Positions 33,580 to 44,021 of a DNA stretch of 64,000 bases are shown here, one piece after another. Within the stretch, counting starts at the first letter, position 1; the number at the start of each line of letters is the position of its first letter. Source of the DNA: Undaria pinnatifida (Eukaryota; Sar; Phaeophyceae; Laminariales; Alariaceae); the NCBI GenBank assembly GCA_012845835.1, contig JABAKD010000005.1:11204705-11268704 (forward strand). The letters run 5' to 3'. The translations under genes were made by a program, and so were the position numbers. Below the pieces are notes generated by a model. It saw only the letters and a program-made list of their open reading frames with translations, made no database searches and was not told the origin of the DNA.

Positions 33580-34289
33580 CAGCTCTGGGAGCGTGATCCT
33601 GCCTATACCTCGCTCAAAAGCAGCACCAGATCAAGGTCTTTGTACTGGTGTGAGAGAAAGAGGGCCATGGATAGGGAAGTAGCCACCCTGAATAGGGTCG
33701 TTACAGCCTGCTAATAATATTGGGTCCGTTGTTATATAGGGTGGTAGCCGCCCCATTCGCATCCTCTGTTGGATCAAACCGATTTTGACCGCCTCACCTC
33801 CCGAAAAACCACCTATATAGCCCCCCATAACACTGTACCGGTACTTCAGCGAGGAAACCGACTAGTAAGGATTTTGATCGAAACTCAGCGTTGCAAAATC
33901 TGTGTATGATAGTTTGGTCGCGCGTGTAACGGGTTAGACATACCCTCGTCATAAATACAAGTCGGTGACTCCCTGCAAGTGCCAGGGTCAACAGGACTAA
34001 GAAGGTCAGCTTCGTTCTGCGCACGAAAACTGTTTAGATAGTCTAGCCCGCGTTGAGGGGAAAGAAACCATATTTCTTGTGGAATTCAGTATGTATGCAT
34101 AAAGCAATTATTTGTGTTAACAGTGTGACTGGAGTGGGCTACGTGGGTATATGTTGAGAAACTAGTGGGGTATAAGTCGGTTCGACCATTTGCGCAAGGA
34201 TAACCAATTACGAACCCAAACTAAGCCTTATAACCATCTTCCCCCTTTGAAACGGCGCGGTAGCAGGTCGGCGGGATACACGGACGGAC

Positions 34290-34440
34290 CCGAGCTACGA
34301 TAAAGGTGCACCTCTTTTTTTCTTAGGGTCCTCAATTTTGGGGCTTTGAGACCTCTCCCAAAAACTGCTCTGGAGGGGAAATAAAACTGCTACATGACAC
34401 ATACCGGATAAAAAATCCCATGGCTTCGACTAGGTACACA
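34290..34440 (-). repeat. Dispersed repeat R4, copy 2
   Basis: On the minus strand reads GCAGTTTTATTTCCCCTCCAGA, TTTTTGGGAGAGGTCT, CCCAAAATTGAGGACC and AAAGAGGTGCACCTTTATCGTA, collinear with 44125-44220 and 4205-4310. A second partial end (GAAAAAAGTGCTACCTCTGT) lies at 34532 in the opposite orientation. Confidence 0.6.
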
Positions 34441-34569
34441 TCACGAAGATCATGCGAAAGAAAGGCCTATTTTTTTTTTTTTTTCCGACGATTTTGAGTT
34501 AACGAGCTCCGTCCTTCAAAAAACTTGTAGAAAAAAGTGCTACCTCTGTCGTAACATGCGTCGGCGGAC

Positions 34570-34800
34570 GTGTCAATATACAATCGGCCTCATTTGCAGG
34601 AGATACCGAGGAAGACTAGTTTTCGAGTTCAACACGGGGAAGAGTCTGAAAAAAGGATTATTACTAATGTGGATGGTGGGATTCGAACCCACGTTAAAAA
34701 AAAACCAAGAACATGGTCTGTCGACGACGACATTTTTTTATTAGGGGCGTATTATTAGTCAGTTTGACCGCTTGCATAAATGCCTGTGCGAACTAAGCCG
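34570..34800 (-). mobile_element. SINE-3 candidate, copy 1
   Basis: The minus strand has GTGGGTTCGAATCCCACCAT, a perfect tRNA-type B box, downstream of an A-box-like AGCGGTCAAACTGACTAAT. The following body (CTCTTCCCCGTG, TCCTCGGTATCTCCT) matches the copy at 36836-37060. Related flanking sequence also occurs at 34135-34260. Confidence 0.55.
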
Positions 34801-34850
34801 TAGAACACTTTGCACCGCTGAAAAGGCGGGATAGCAGGTCGGCCGGATAT

Positions 34851-35135
34851 ATGGACTTGGTCTGGCCGTCATCGTCCTGAAGCTTGTCGGTCTTCCAATG
34901 GCCGTCATAAGTTATCGTAACGCAGGTCTGACTTCTTCGCCTTGTTGCGTTCTCCGCCCTCTGAGTCATTAGTGCATGTGATACCCTTTTAATACATTTA
35001 TTTCCCGTTTCTCTCTTTTCTTGTGTGTTCTTCATTTATTCTTGTGTTTTCCAATTGACTTGAGTGTGACGTGCGTATGCGTAGTGATAGGTGCCACGTG
35101 TGATGTTTTAAATATATATATATATATTGTGTAAA
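34851..35135 (+). mobile_element. LINE 3' UTR fragment, copy E
   Basis: GTCTGGCCGTCATCGTCCTGAA, CCAATGGCCGTCATAAGTTATCGTAACGC and ACTTGAGTGTGACGTGCGTATGCG are collinear with the 3' parts of the LINE copies at 41272 and 62571 (reverse). It lacks the terminal stem-loop and the (AAC)n tail. Confidence 0.65.
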
Positions 35136-35161
35136 TTAGTACCTGGTACACATTACCGCTG

Positions 35162-36325
35162 CGCTGTAAGATCGAGGGTTTTATCGAATCTCATCTTTGC
35201 GAGCTGTGGGTGATACTCCGATCGCGCGTATTACTGGCTATGTGTAATAGTTCGGCGACTCCCCTTGAAACTGCAGTGTATCTACCAGGGTCAACAGGGT
35301 GATGTTAGGCAGTCTGTGGGCAGAAACTAATAATAACAAAAAAGTTTTTGCGGTGGACGAAATGTGACAGAGTTTGTGGAAGAAAATTCATCAGTTTACC
35401 AAGTGTATGTTGTGAGTCGTAAACCAGTGAGGGCAGGGTTGGGGTATTAAGGGCGAGGGGGCATGGGTTTGAACAAAATTGAGCGATGGGGGGGGGGGGG
35501 GGGGGGAGGAGGCAACTCCATCTGTGCGGGGGATCCATTAATCATTTCTGGACAAATCTGACAGTTGTTGAAGGAATGCATCAGTATAGTACTCCCCCAC
35601 CTCCCCACCTCCCCACCCCCCCACCCCACCCCCACCCCTTCGGACGCTCCGCCCTCTACTCACTGGTTGTACGATGTACAAAATATACATGATAAACTGG
35701 TGCATTGTTTCCAAAACCGTCACATTTATCTCCTTACGAGGTGTATAGTTCTTGCGCACAGATTGAGCTGCCCCGCCCGTCCCGCCCCCCGCCCCCCATG
35801 AAAAACTGGTGCATTCTTTCCAATACCGTCAGATTTATCCCCTTGAATGATTTATAGTTTCCACGCCCAAATTGAGCTGCCCCACCGGTCCCGCCCTCTC
35901 CCCACACCCCACCCCCGCTTAATTTTGATCAAAACCAGGCCCCCACGTCTTTAAAATCTACCCCCCCCCCCTCCCCCCCGTTCCCTGCACCCCCGCTCCC
36001 TTTTGATCAAAGCCAGGCCCGCACGTCCTTCAAAACTCTGCTCTCCCCTCACCGGTCATTCGACTTACAGGATTTACTTGACAAACTAATGCATTTCCTT
36101 CCATAGCTGTCAGATTTTGCATCCCTCAGAAACGGTTTTTATTGTTTCCAGGCGCAGAGTGAACAACATCCCCTGGCTGACCCTGATAGCTGACATTCTG
36201 TAGTTGCAAGGGGAGTCGCCGACGTATATCCTTAACGAGGACACAACACCCGTAATACGCGCGATCGGAGTATCACACACAACTTGCAAAGATGAGTTTC
36301 GACAAAATATTCGATTCTCACAGCT
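35162..36325. mobile_element. C-rich element with long inverted ends
   Basis: Left arm starts GCTGTAAGATCGAGGGTTTTATCG; right arm, reversed, starts CAGCTGTGAGAATCGAATATTTTG. Both continue CTCATCTTTGC, GTGATACTCCGATCGCGCGTATTAC, GCGACTCCCCTTG and GGGTCAACAGGG. The core (35485-36000) is runs of G then C. No protein is encoded. Other copies or arms are at 13467, 17880-18425 and 38615-38690. Confidence 0.8.
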
Positions 36326-36835
36326 GGACGTCTTGTCATTTTATAATATGTGTATAGACTAGTCTAGATATATATTTTAATCCTGCAAGTCGTACATCCA
36401 GTGAGGAGAGGGCCGGAGTGTTTGAAGGGTGCGGGGGACGGGGTGGGGAGAGAGATTTCCAACAGCATAATAAGGCCGAATAGATGTAAGAGTTTTCTAT
36501 ACACGTGGTGTAAGGTCTAGGCGTTGGTGCGGGTGGCGGGGAAGGCGGGGGCGTTGAGGGTGGGGAGGGTGGACGGATAGGGCCGGTGGAGGCGGGGGGG
36601 GGGTATGAATTGGAGCTACGACATGGAGGGCTAGAAATGTAATGAGGCGATACCTACTGCCGTACCGTAGTGTTTGTTACTTAGTGGCAGATTTTGATTC
36701 TTGGTATATAGACTATGTGGTGAAAGTCGTTTCTGGGTGGCACGCGGTGTAGTCGCGTTTTTTCAGCTGCGAGTAGTGAAACGTACGTAACATGAGTAGT
36801 AGACTATGAACTTGGCACAGCCGACGCAACAGTGT

Positions 36836-37060
36836 CCAAGCGGTTTCTTTTCTGGGGGATACCGGGGAAAATCTTTTTCATTATCGACATGGGGAAAGTC
36901 GGGAAAGTTCATTCTATTGATGAATGTGGAATTCGAACCCACGACCCGAAAAGCCATCGTCCTGCTGACTCCGCCTCTTGATGAGGAATAAGTCGAGCGT
37001 TAGTCCGTTGAAGCACTCGCAAAAAGTCAACCAATGACCTACCCAACATTAGTCCTATAA
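36836..37060 (-). mobile_element. SINE-3 candidate, copy 2
   Basis: On the minus strand: A-box-like GTGCTTCAACGGACTAACGC, then GTCGTGGGTTCGAATTCCAC (B box) and a body with ACTTTCCCCATGTCGATAAT and CCCCGGTATCCCCC that parallels the 34570-34800 copy. Confidence 0.55.
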
Positions 37061-37081
37061 CATTGAAAATACCGGGTTTGC

Positions 37082-37667
37082 ATACACGATTACCGTGCGG
37101 TTCGTACGGTGCAGGCAGCCCAACCGCTGTAGTTTGTAGCCGCGAGTTGGTTAGTCGTGGGGACGGGTGAACTCTATGCTGTAGTTGAGTGGATACCCCC
37201 GGCCATGTGAGTTCAGTTTGCACATATGACCTTTTCACTTGTGCGCCTTTTTCCGTATCGTGCGTTTTTAGGCGGGAAAGTGTAGTATTTCCCTGACGAA
37301 TTTTGATTTCACTTGGTTTTTCGGATTTTCCTAGGGCTCATGTTTTGTTGTTTTCTCACATTAACTCTTGTCAAAAATCTAGAGTCCGTGGTCACACAAA
37401 GGTGCTGGAGCCCTAGGAAGATCCTAAAAACCAAGTGAAATCAAAATTCATCCGGAAAATACTACGCTTTCCCGCCTAAAAACGCACGATACGGAAAAAG
37501 GCGCACAAGTGAAAAGGTCAAATGTGCAAACCGAACTCACATGGCCGCGGGTATCCACTCAACTACAGCATAGAGTTCCCCCGTCCCCACAACTAACCAA
37601 CTCGCGGCTACAAACTACAGCGGTTGGGCTGCCTGCAACGAACGAACCGTACGGTATTCGTGAGTAT
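37082..37667. repeat. Tail-to-tail palindrome of a retroposon
   Basis: Arms of about 260 bp (37082-37340 and 37405-37667) are near-perfect inverted copies, including TTTGTAGCCGCGAGTTGGTTAG and GCGCCTTTTTCCGTATCGTGC. The spacer, read on the minus strand, is GTGTGACCACGGACTCTAGA ... AGTTAATGTGAGAAAACAACAA. That is the LINE-type 3' tail, so the minus-strand copy is full length at its 3' end and the plus-strand arm is not. Confidence 0.85.
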
Positions 37668-37699
37668 AGACGAACGCGCCTGCTGTCTGGAGTGCTGTC

Positions 37700-39420
37700 A
37701 GAGTGACGACCCGCGGGCATGCAGTGAAACAAGAGCAATGGAACCAAAAACCACATTACATATATAAATGATCGCCCCTCCTTCCCGAGTTATTTGACAG
37801 GTTGCAGCGCAGCTACGACGCCCGTGCCTGAAAATTGAAAATTGCGGGGGGTCGTTCCCGTGAAGGGTGTACAACTCTCCTACAAACTCTACAAAAATCA
37901 GTGACGTAAGTAACATGTTGTACTACTACTGCCTCGTAAAAATAACCCTTGAGAAAAAGACGATCGCTGCGCTCATGATGATGATGTGCGTGCCGGTCGT
38001 GGGTCTCCGTGTGCCATCCTCAGGACTGCTGTGGTTCTCCGAGGCCGCCTCATCGGCTTAGCTCACTCGGCCAGCTCATTCGCACTTGCTCTCGTTCACA
38101 CTCGATTCCAGTCGGTTCCCCTTCTCCCCCGTCCAAAAGAAACAAAATGCTCCACGCAGTTTGAGCATCTAAAAAACAAAATTCTCGTTCAGGGAGAGTT
38201 CAATCCGTCTCTTCCCCGCCCGTCGACGGCCAGTCGCCCTCCTCCTTCGTCGTCGAATCCAGCCTCCTGCCGGCGCAGTTCCCTCCACGCAAACCAAGAC
38301 TGCGCCGTAGCGTGGCTCGTGGTGGCGCCTGCCTCCGCGCACGAGAATCCCGATTAAGCATTGCTGCTCCGCCGCATATGTGACCGGCCAGCCCAGATCC
38401 ATGCCCATACGTGCTGCTCGGGTTGTTATTCATCGCGCTGTCGAGTGATGATGGAAAATGTGGTTGACGTCGATCGCTACTGCTCTTCCGAAGTGATGTC
38501 TCTTTTGCTCTTGATGAAATTTTACGATTCGAAACTTATGACGCCCAAAATCTTTATTCGTAGCTCTTTCGGAACAGTTGCATAAGTAATCGCTACCTCA
38601 AATGATCACGTTGAGTGTCATATGATACGAGATCGAGGTATGACACACCGCGTGCAACGATGAGTTTCAACGAAATCTTTGATCTCACAGCTAGATTGGG
38701 AGTGAATTTTGATCCATATGTAATAAATACGTGAGTCAGAATTTCTCTCTTCATCTTGATGGGAATTTTAAGGTGTCGTTTTCTATTAGAAAAACATGGT
38801 TTTCTCTTCGTAATTCAACATATAATATTGTTTCTTCTTGACAGTCCGTCGGGAAAAAAAAATGCCGAATGTCACTGCTGTCAGTTGTGCACCTAACCTG
38901 GAATATAGACTGCTGTCAGCTGTGCACCTTACCTGGAATATACCGGTGAAATTGAGTTGCCCTGATGGGTAAAATCAGTTTTCCCCAACAATAAAAGGAG
39001 CTAATTAGTCTATACAAGCAGCAGTGACAGGAACAACAGCTGTATGTAGTCTATCTGGTGCCTTTTTCCCTGTCTGCCGCCCCTTCAATGCCGCCTTAGA
39101 CGGCGGTATCCCACCCCTCCCCGCCCTACGCCCTCGGCTTTGAGCGTCATGCGTCGGAGTTACTCTGCGCACTTGTCATATTAATACGAGTAGCTCTTTT
39201 TTGTCTCCTTGACGGACCAGATAGCCATGGACCGCTCGACAATTTCGAGGATCCCCGGGGCCACCCGCCCGCTGCATGGACCCACACACAGACAGCACGG
39301 GTCTAACTACGAACAGCCGTGGGTTTCCTTCCGTGGAGCCGTCGTGGCGCAAGACACATGTACACACCACCTTTGTAGTGTGTGCATGTCTGACCTGCAC
39401 CAGGCCCCCGTGTTTGTCTG
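37700..39420. other. No recognised gene; one element end at 38615-38690
   Basis: 38615-38690 repeats the terminal sequence of the C-rich element (GATGAGTTTCAACGAAATCT, CTCACAGCT). ACTGCTGTCAGyTGTGCACCTnACCTGGAATATA occurs twice in tandem at 38875-38942. A plus-strand frame at 37986-38357 is Ser/Pro/Arg-rich with no domain. Confidence 0.4.
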
Positions 39421-39423
39421 TGC

Positions 39424-40091
39424 TCACGATTACAGTGCGGTTCGTACGTTGAGGGGAGCACTCCAGGTACTAACGGCTCAAGTTTGTAGCCACGAGTTGG
39501 GGGAACTCTATGCTGTCGCTCCGGTGGCGTATCAGGTTATCCTCGAGCCTGGTATAGGTCAGTTTCGTGAGGTTGAATCCCCCCTAGTGCATACTCGTTT
39601 AAATTCGTGGGGACTTTTTCTTGTGCACAGATTCACTTGCGGAAAGGGCGAGAGCGTGAGCTAGCAACACTCGATGAAAAATCGACGAGCAGTGGGATTG
39701 CTGAACCCTATGCGCGATACAAACTGAAGGCAAGAACCGGGGGGGGTGAAAGGACGACACCTGTGACCACGGCTTGTCCAGAAATTGGAAAGTAAATGTG
39801 TGTGAAAAACAATATGCCAAGGATATTAAGCTGTAGTTGAGAGGCTTCCCGCGGCCATGTGAGTTCAGCTTGGACATTGGATCATAATCGTCATTCATCC
39901 TTGGACTTTGGCTCTTCTTCGTTTATCGTGCATTTTGGGTGGGCAGCGCAGTATTTTCCCCACGAATTTTGAACTCATTTGTATTTTTGGGGTTTTCCTA
40001 TGGTTTCAGCACCTTTCTTTGTGTGAGCACGGGCTCTAGACTACATTTTTTATAAGGGTTCATGTGAGCCAATAACAACAACAACAACAAA
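39424..40091 (+). mobile_element. Retroposon with LINE-like tail, split by SINE-2
   Basis: A single, diverged copy of the 37-kb palindrome arm: GATTACaGTGCGGTTCGTACG, GTTTGTAGCCACGAGTTGG, GGCCATGTGAGTTCAG, TTTATCGTGCATTTTgGGTGGG. It continues into GTGTGAGCACGGgCTCTAGA and ends GTTCATGTGAGCCAATAACAACAACAACAAC at 40091. A SINE-2 interrupts it at 39517-39829. Confidence 0.75.
39517..39829 (+). mobile_element. SINE-2 copy nested in the retroposon
   Basis: Head CGCTCCGGTGGCGTATCAGGTTATCC, then GTTTCGTGAGGTTGAATCCC and the body to GTGTGTGAAAAACAA. GCTGT is duplicated at 39512-39516 and 39830-39834. The palindrome arm at 37171-37190 shows the uninterrupted CTATGCTGTAGTTGAG. Confidence 0.9.
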
Positions 40092-40190
40092 CTACTGCTG
40101 CTCGCAGCGGCTGTGTATACTACCAAACAAAGCAGAACCTAATCTACAAATTTGGTTCAGAGCTGCATGTTGCTGCTCCGAGGCTCTTAC

Positions 40191-40532
40191 CGACGTATCG
40201 TTCCGCGAAGGCTCCGACACCTCCAGCTCTTGCATCCCACGCCTGTTGTTGTCCGGGGCGTTAGTACCACTGCCAGCGGCAACGGCACCGTCCACAACCC
40301 CTCCCTGACTGAGCAGGGCGTCAGCAAGATGCTGGCGCTCCACATAATCCCCGGACGGGCCGAGCGAATGTGAATGCACCGCCGTTAGGACCACGCCTCC
40401 AGCGATAACCCAACACATAGAAGCAGCAATGTACCATGTTATGATCCGCGTCTTGGTAACCTTTGGCCTAGAGGCGCATGGTAGAGGTGGGTGGACCATG
40501 AATCGCTCTGCACTCCAGATGACAACGACCAT
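40191..40532 (-). CDS. Candidate first exon of a type II membrane protein
   Basis: ATG at 40532 opens a frame with a basic segment (RPKVTKTR) followed by a hydrophobic stretch, IITWYIAASMCWVIAGGVVL, at about residues 30-50, then a Ser/Gly-rich stem. This is the layout of Golgi signal-anchor enzymes such as glycosyl- or sulfotransferases. CG|GTAAGA at 40191/40190 is a good splice donor; without splicing the frame runs on to a stop at 40092, next to a retroposon tail. Later exons on the minus strand were not found, and a link with the sulfotransferase gene at 443-5939 is not supported by distance. The exact function is unknown. Confidence 0.4.
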
Positions 40533-40959
40533 CCAATATGTTGCTGGAGAAAGGAGCGTGCATCGACAGACTCACACAGGTAACTGAGTTGTCAGCGAAA
40601 GCGTGTCCGACTTATGTCCGACCTACTAGGCTGGTCAACCGAGAAACTACAATACACGTTCTGCTTTGTGTATCACCGTGGTTTTTGTTGAATTTTCTGG
40701 CCATGGGAAGTTTCGTTGAATACCAGCTGGTCCAATTGGTGGTAAAGCTGACATTCACTTTTCAAGCCTTGCAATGCGTTCAGCTTTGGGTTCATTGCTT
40801 GTGTTTGCGGTACTTGTCATGGGCACCAACCAGTGTACGCTTCTATTCCACAACCAGGTATTGTTGTCTACTCTTCTAATGTAATTTGAGCTTCATTCTC
40901 CTTTCCTTTCCTTCGTCCCTTTTCATTACTGTCGCCATCTTTTCGTGCTCCCTTCCAGT

Positions 40960-41250
40960 GGAAACTCAGATCGGGGGTCACATAGGGGGCCCTTCTTCCC
41001 CCTTCCCACCAAGGCACGTGCACTGATTTCAATCGCTAGAATTATTCAGCTTATTATTCCCGCGTAGATTCGCGTCAAGTTGTACCTGCCCACGCTGCTA
41101 CGCGCTCGCGGCAGTTAAGTTGATCCTTTCATTTTGCTTTTGCATTTTTGCAAATAGAGTCAAAATCTCACGACAGTAGTGGGAATGGAACTCGAGGACC
41201 AAGGTCTGTTAATAGGAGCATTCGAGGGTAACCACTAGATCACCGGGGCC
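40960..41250 (-). mobile_element. SINE-1 copy
   Basis: On the minus strand: GGCCCCGGTGATCTAGTGGTTACC (A box, complement of 41232-41242), CCTCGAGTTCCATTCCC (B-box region), TTTGCAAAAATGCAAAAGC, GAGCGCGTAGCAGCGTGGGC and ATGTGACCCCCGATCTGAG. It is well preserved except that the body has an AT-rich substitution after GACGCGAATC. Confidence 0.8.
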
Positions 41251-41271
41251 GCCGGCCATTCATCTATATCA

Positions 41272-42480
41272 TATGTGGTTGTTGTGGGTGTAGTTGTTCT
41301 CACATTAACTCGCATAATCATGACCGTGGTCTCACACGACAGGCTACAGTCACCCTGGAGCTGAGCAATACCGCCGGGAAAAACGCAAACAAACCAAAAG
41401 GTGGTACATGCACATATCACAGGTGACGCAATTCACGCCTGCACCAGAAACATATAAAAGTGAAATCCGGAGTGAGCCTACGATGTGCCAGGTCCATACT
41501 GGTACATACGTCTCATTACTCACGCCCGGAGAAACCAACTATTCCGATTGCCACCCTTCGAAGACTACCACGTATATATCACACGTAGTACATGTAACTA
41601 CGCATACGCACGGCACACGCAGGTCAAATGTAAAAAAAAAACAAAAAAAAGAAAAGAAGATAGGGGGAAGAAAAAACAAGACAAGAAGGCGAAAAGATGA
41701 AAAAGAAAAAGAGAGAAAAGAAATAACAAGAAAAGCAAGTGAAGACATGACACGAAGAGGAAGCAAGGAAAGGAGAAAAGAAAAGAACATCATGCTAGAA
41801 GACCCTGGGAACTAACTCACGACGTCATTGGGCTCATAGAGGGTATCAAGCGCATCATCAATGGCACTGGGGAGAGAAAACAACATGAGGAAGAAGTCAG
41901 GGCGGTCCTACGCTATCTTGTGACGGCCATTGGAAGTTCCACAGATTTCAGGACGATGATGGCCAGACCCAGACTTCAGTCTCTTTTGCGTGACGCCCCC
42001 CCTTCCCCCCTCCCCTCCTTCCCCCTTCCCCCTCCCCCCTTCCCGCCTCCCCCCTCCCCCCTCCCACCCTCTCCCCGTCCCCTCTCCCCCCTCCCCCTAG
42101 CCGCTTAGAGATGCCGACGGTGAATGGCACCGCCGCAGCCTTTGCGCGTCGCTCTGCAGCTTCGCGTTTTTCTGTTTCGTGCAAATCCCCGCATGAACAA
42201 CTCGGCTCCCTCCTCCACTCGCCGAAACCATGTGCCGGCCTTCTGATCAGCCTTTCGCCACCCTCCGAATATCTCATTCCAAAGACCGAGATATCCTCTT
42301 GCAGATGAGCCATCCAGTCCGTCTCTTGGCCCCCTGCGTTGCCCTCACCTCCGAGAGGCTCCCCAAACATCGCCCCCTGTAGCAGACGCTCCTCCCCCAT
42401 GCGTTCTACGAATCCGGCAAACAATCTTCTCCGCTCGCGCACTATCGCCGCTATGCTGTCGGAAGAAGGCTTTGATGATG
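41272..42480 (-). mobile_element. LINE 3' end, copy A
   Basis: A 5'-truncated non-LTR retrotransposon. The minus strand holds the C-terminal end of its ORF2 (separate entry), then the 3' UTR with CTGAAATCTGTGG, GAAGAAA-rich sequence, TGCGTATGCGTAG, CTCACTCCGGATTTCACTTT and the stem-loop at 41343-41361. It ends GCGAGTTAATGTGAGAACAAC at 41272-41300. Confidence 0.82.
41948..42442 (-). CDS. LINE ORF2 C-terminal tail, copy A
   Basis: Starts RERRRLFAGFVERMGEERLL and continues GAMFGEPLGGEGNAGGQETD then WMAHLQEDISVFGM. This is the post-RT tail common in LINE ORF2 proteins (RLRWxGHVxRM..RLPkxvlfGEL..G...GGQ..rW.D.l..Dl). A Gly/Arg-rich stretch follows KRLGGGGRGD. RT and endonuclease domains are absent because the copy is 5'-truncated. 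The frame is uninterrupted for 164 codons. Copy B at 63668-63990 is the homologue. Inference: the poly-C tracts on the plus strand at 42000-42095 and 63460-63590 are the Gly-rich codons of this tail, probably expanded by slippage. Confidence 0.7.
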   Translation of the reverse strand: MRERRRLFAGFVERMGEERLLQGAMFGEPLGGEGNAGGQETDWMAHLQEDISVFGMRYSEGGERLIRRPAHGFGEWRREPSCSCGDLHETEKREAAERRAKAAAVPFTVGISKRLGGGGRGDGERVGGGRGEAGRGEGEGGRRGGGKGGRHAKETEVWVWPSSS

Positions 42481-42528
42481 CCTACCTGTGTGCTTAGTGC
42501 TCGTATCATTCTTGCTTACGGAGGACCC

Positions 42529-43012
42529 AGGCTACGGTAGGGGGTCCCCTTTTGGGCCTTTTATTTCAGTGTGTGTGTGTGTGTTCTTCACATTAAACCG
42601 TCCTTCTACCCGTCGACATCCAGCACACCCAGTGTCCGTACTGATTCTTCACCGTAGAAAGATCAGCTCTGTGGTCACAAGCTACGACACAGAGATAATG
42701 CATTGTAATGCATTCGACAACGCAATGTCATGCCCTAGTACTGGGTACGACAGGCACAACATAAATACGTCAGCAACAGAAATATTTTATTTCAGTGGCT
42801 AGGGGTCACTCGCGCGAGTAACCCCTTTATTCCTATGCAATCTTACGTTTTCTTTATGTTTTACGTTGACGAAATCAATCCGCAATGCAAACGTGATCTA
42901 AGCTGCGGCAAACCAAGTTCCTAAACCATCTTCATCGGTAGGGTACAGAGCTACTCGTGCGAGTGGCTCAAACACACCAGTGAAAATTGGGGTAACCCCC
43001 CTACCGTAGCCT
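42529..43012. mobile_element. MITE-like element M1, copy 3
   Basis: Ends AGGCTACGGTAGGGGG and CCCCCCTACCGTAGCCT are exact inverted repeats, extendable to GACCmAGGC. Inside are ACTCGCGCGAGT (42809-42820), ACTCGTGCGAGTGGCTC and CAGTGAAAATTGGGGTAACC. At 484 bp it is the clearest copy of the family. A (GT)n run lies at about 42570-42583. Confidence 0.8.
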
Positions 43013-44021
43013 TGGTCGGAGGATACGAAGATTATCGCACCTGATAATCAGATATACGATATAATAATAACCCGACGGGAGCAGGGAAATTTTCTTGTAA
43101 AACCGAGGACTCCCGCAGCTCGGGGGTTGGGATAGCGTATATCTAAGAGAGCACAGACAGGGTGAAGGTATGATGATACCAAGAGACTCCCGCAGACCGG
43201 TGGATGGGATAGCATACAACCTAACAACCCCCACCCTCCGAAAGGCCGAAAAAAAAGTCAGCCAAGGACACACATTGTGTGTTTTCCTCCGTCACCACAC
43301 CTCCCAAAAGTATGTTTTGGACCTCTCAGGGGTGGGGGTACGAGACCCCCACTCCCTCCCCCTCAAACACCACCCAATTTTCTATCAAAAACAACCCTAT
43401 ACTAAGACCTATATCATTAAGGGGGCACATTACAGTGGGGGGTTACTGCAGTCCACGTAGCCCCTGAGGGCGAGTGACCACGCACTTCGGCTCCCCGCGT
43501 GCCGCAGAAGAGACAGATAAAGAGAGACAGAGTGGTCACGATGGGCACAGTCTCCGTGGCGGGAGGAGCCTGCTTACTGACCCGCATTCATAGCACGGCT
43601 TGGCTAGAACGCGCCGCAACACCAATGACACTAGAGTGCGCCAGGAAACGCTCGCTAACTGGGGCACGTCGAGTAAGAACGTGCAGAGTTCTCGCAAGAG
43701 GTCGGACCATAGGCGCGCAACGAAGCAGACATACGGTGGGGTAGAGCGGGGGGCGGAACGATAAGGGATATGCCCACATCGCCAGGTAGGGACGTACGGG
43801 TTTCGTGTTGACACCGCGAGTAGACCGATTCCACGCAACATGTCCCGCCCCCGCAGCATAACCAAAACCAATGTTCCCCAAACCGAATCTCGGGGCCGCC
43901 CATTGGCAGGTGGAGGAGTTCTTTCCAGCAGAAAGCAGGGGACGAGACGGAACAACGGCCAGCTCACGGTTTCAACGGGCTCTGACGCGTGCTACGACGG
44001 AGATATCGCTATTCGTCCGAA
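43013..44021. other. No recognised gene
   Basis: GACTCCCGCAGmnCGGkGGnTGGGATAGCrTA occurs at about 43107 and 43183 in direct orientation. Overlapping frames on both strands at 43499-43967 have no recognisable domain. Confidence 0.35.

Noticed and set aside
41539..41793. Phe/Leu-rich membrane protein on the minus strand
   Set aside because: It is the translation of the purine-rich LINE 3' UTR tract; copy B at 63023-63253 shows the same low-complexity pattern.
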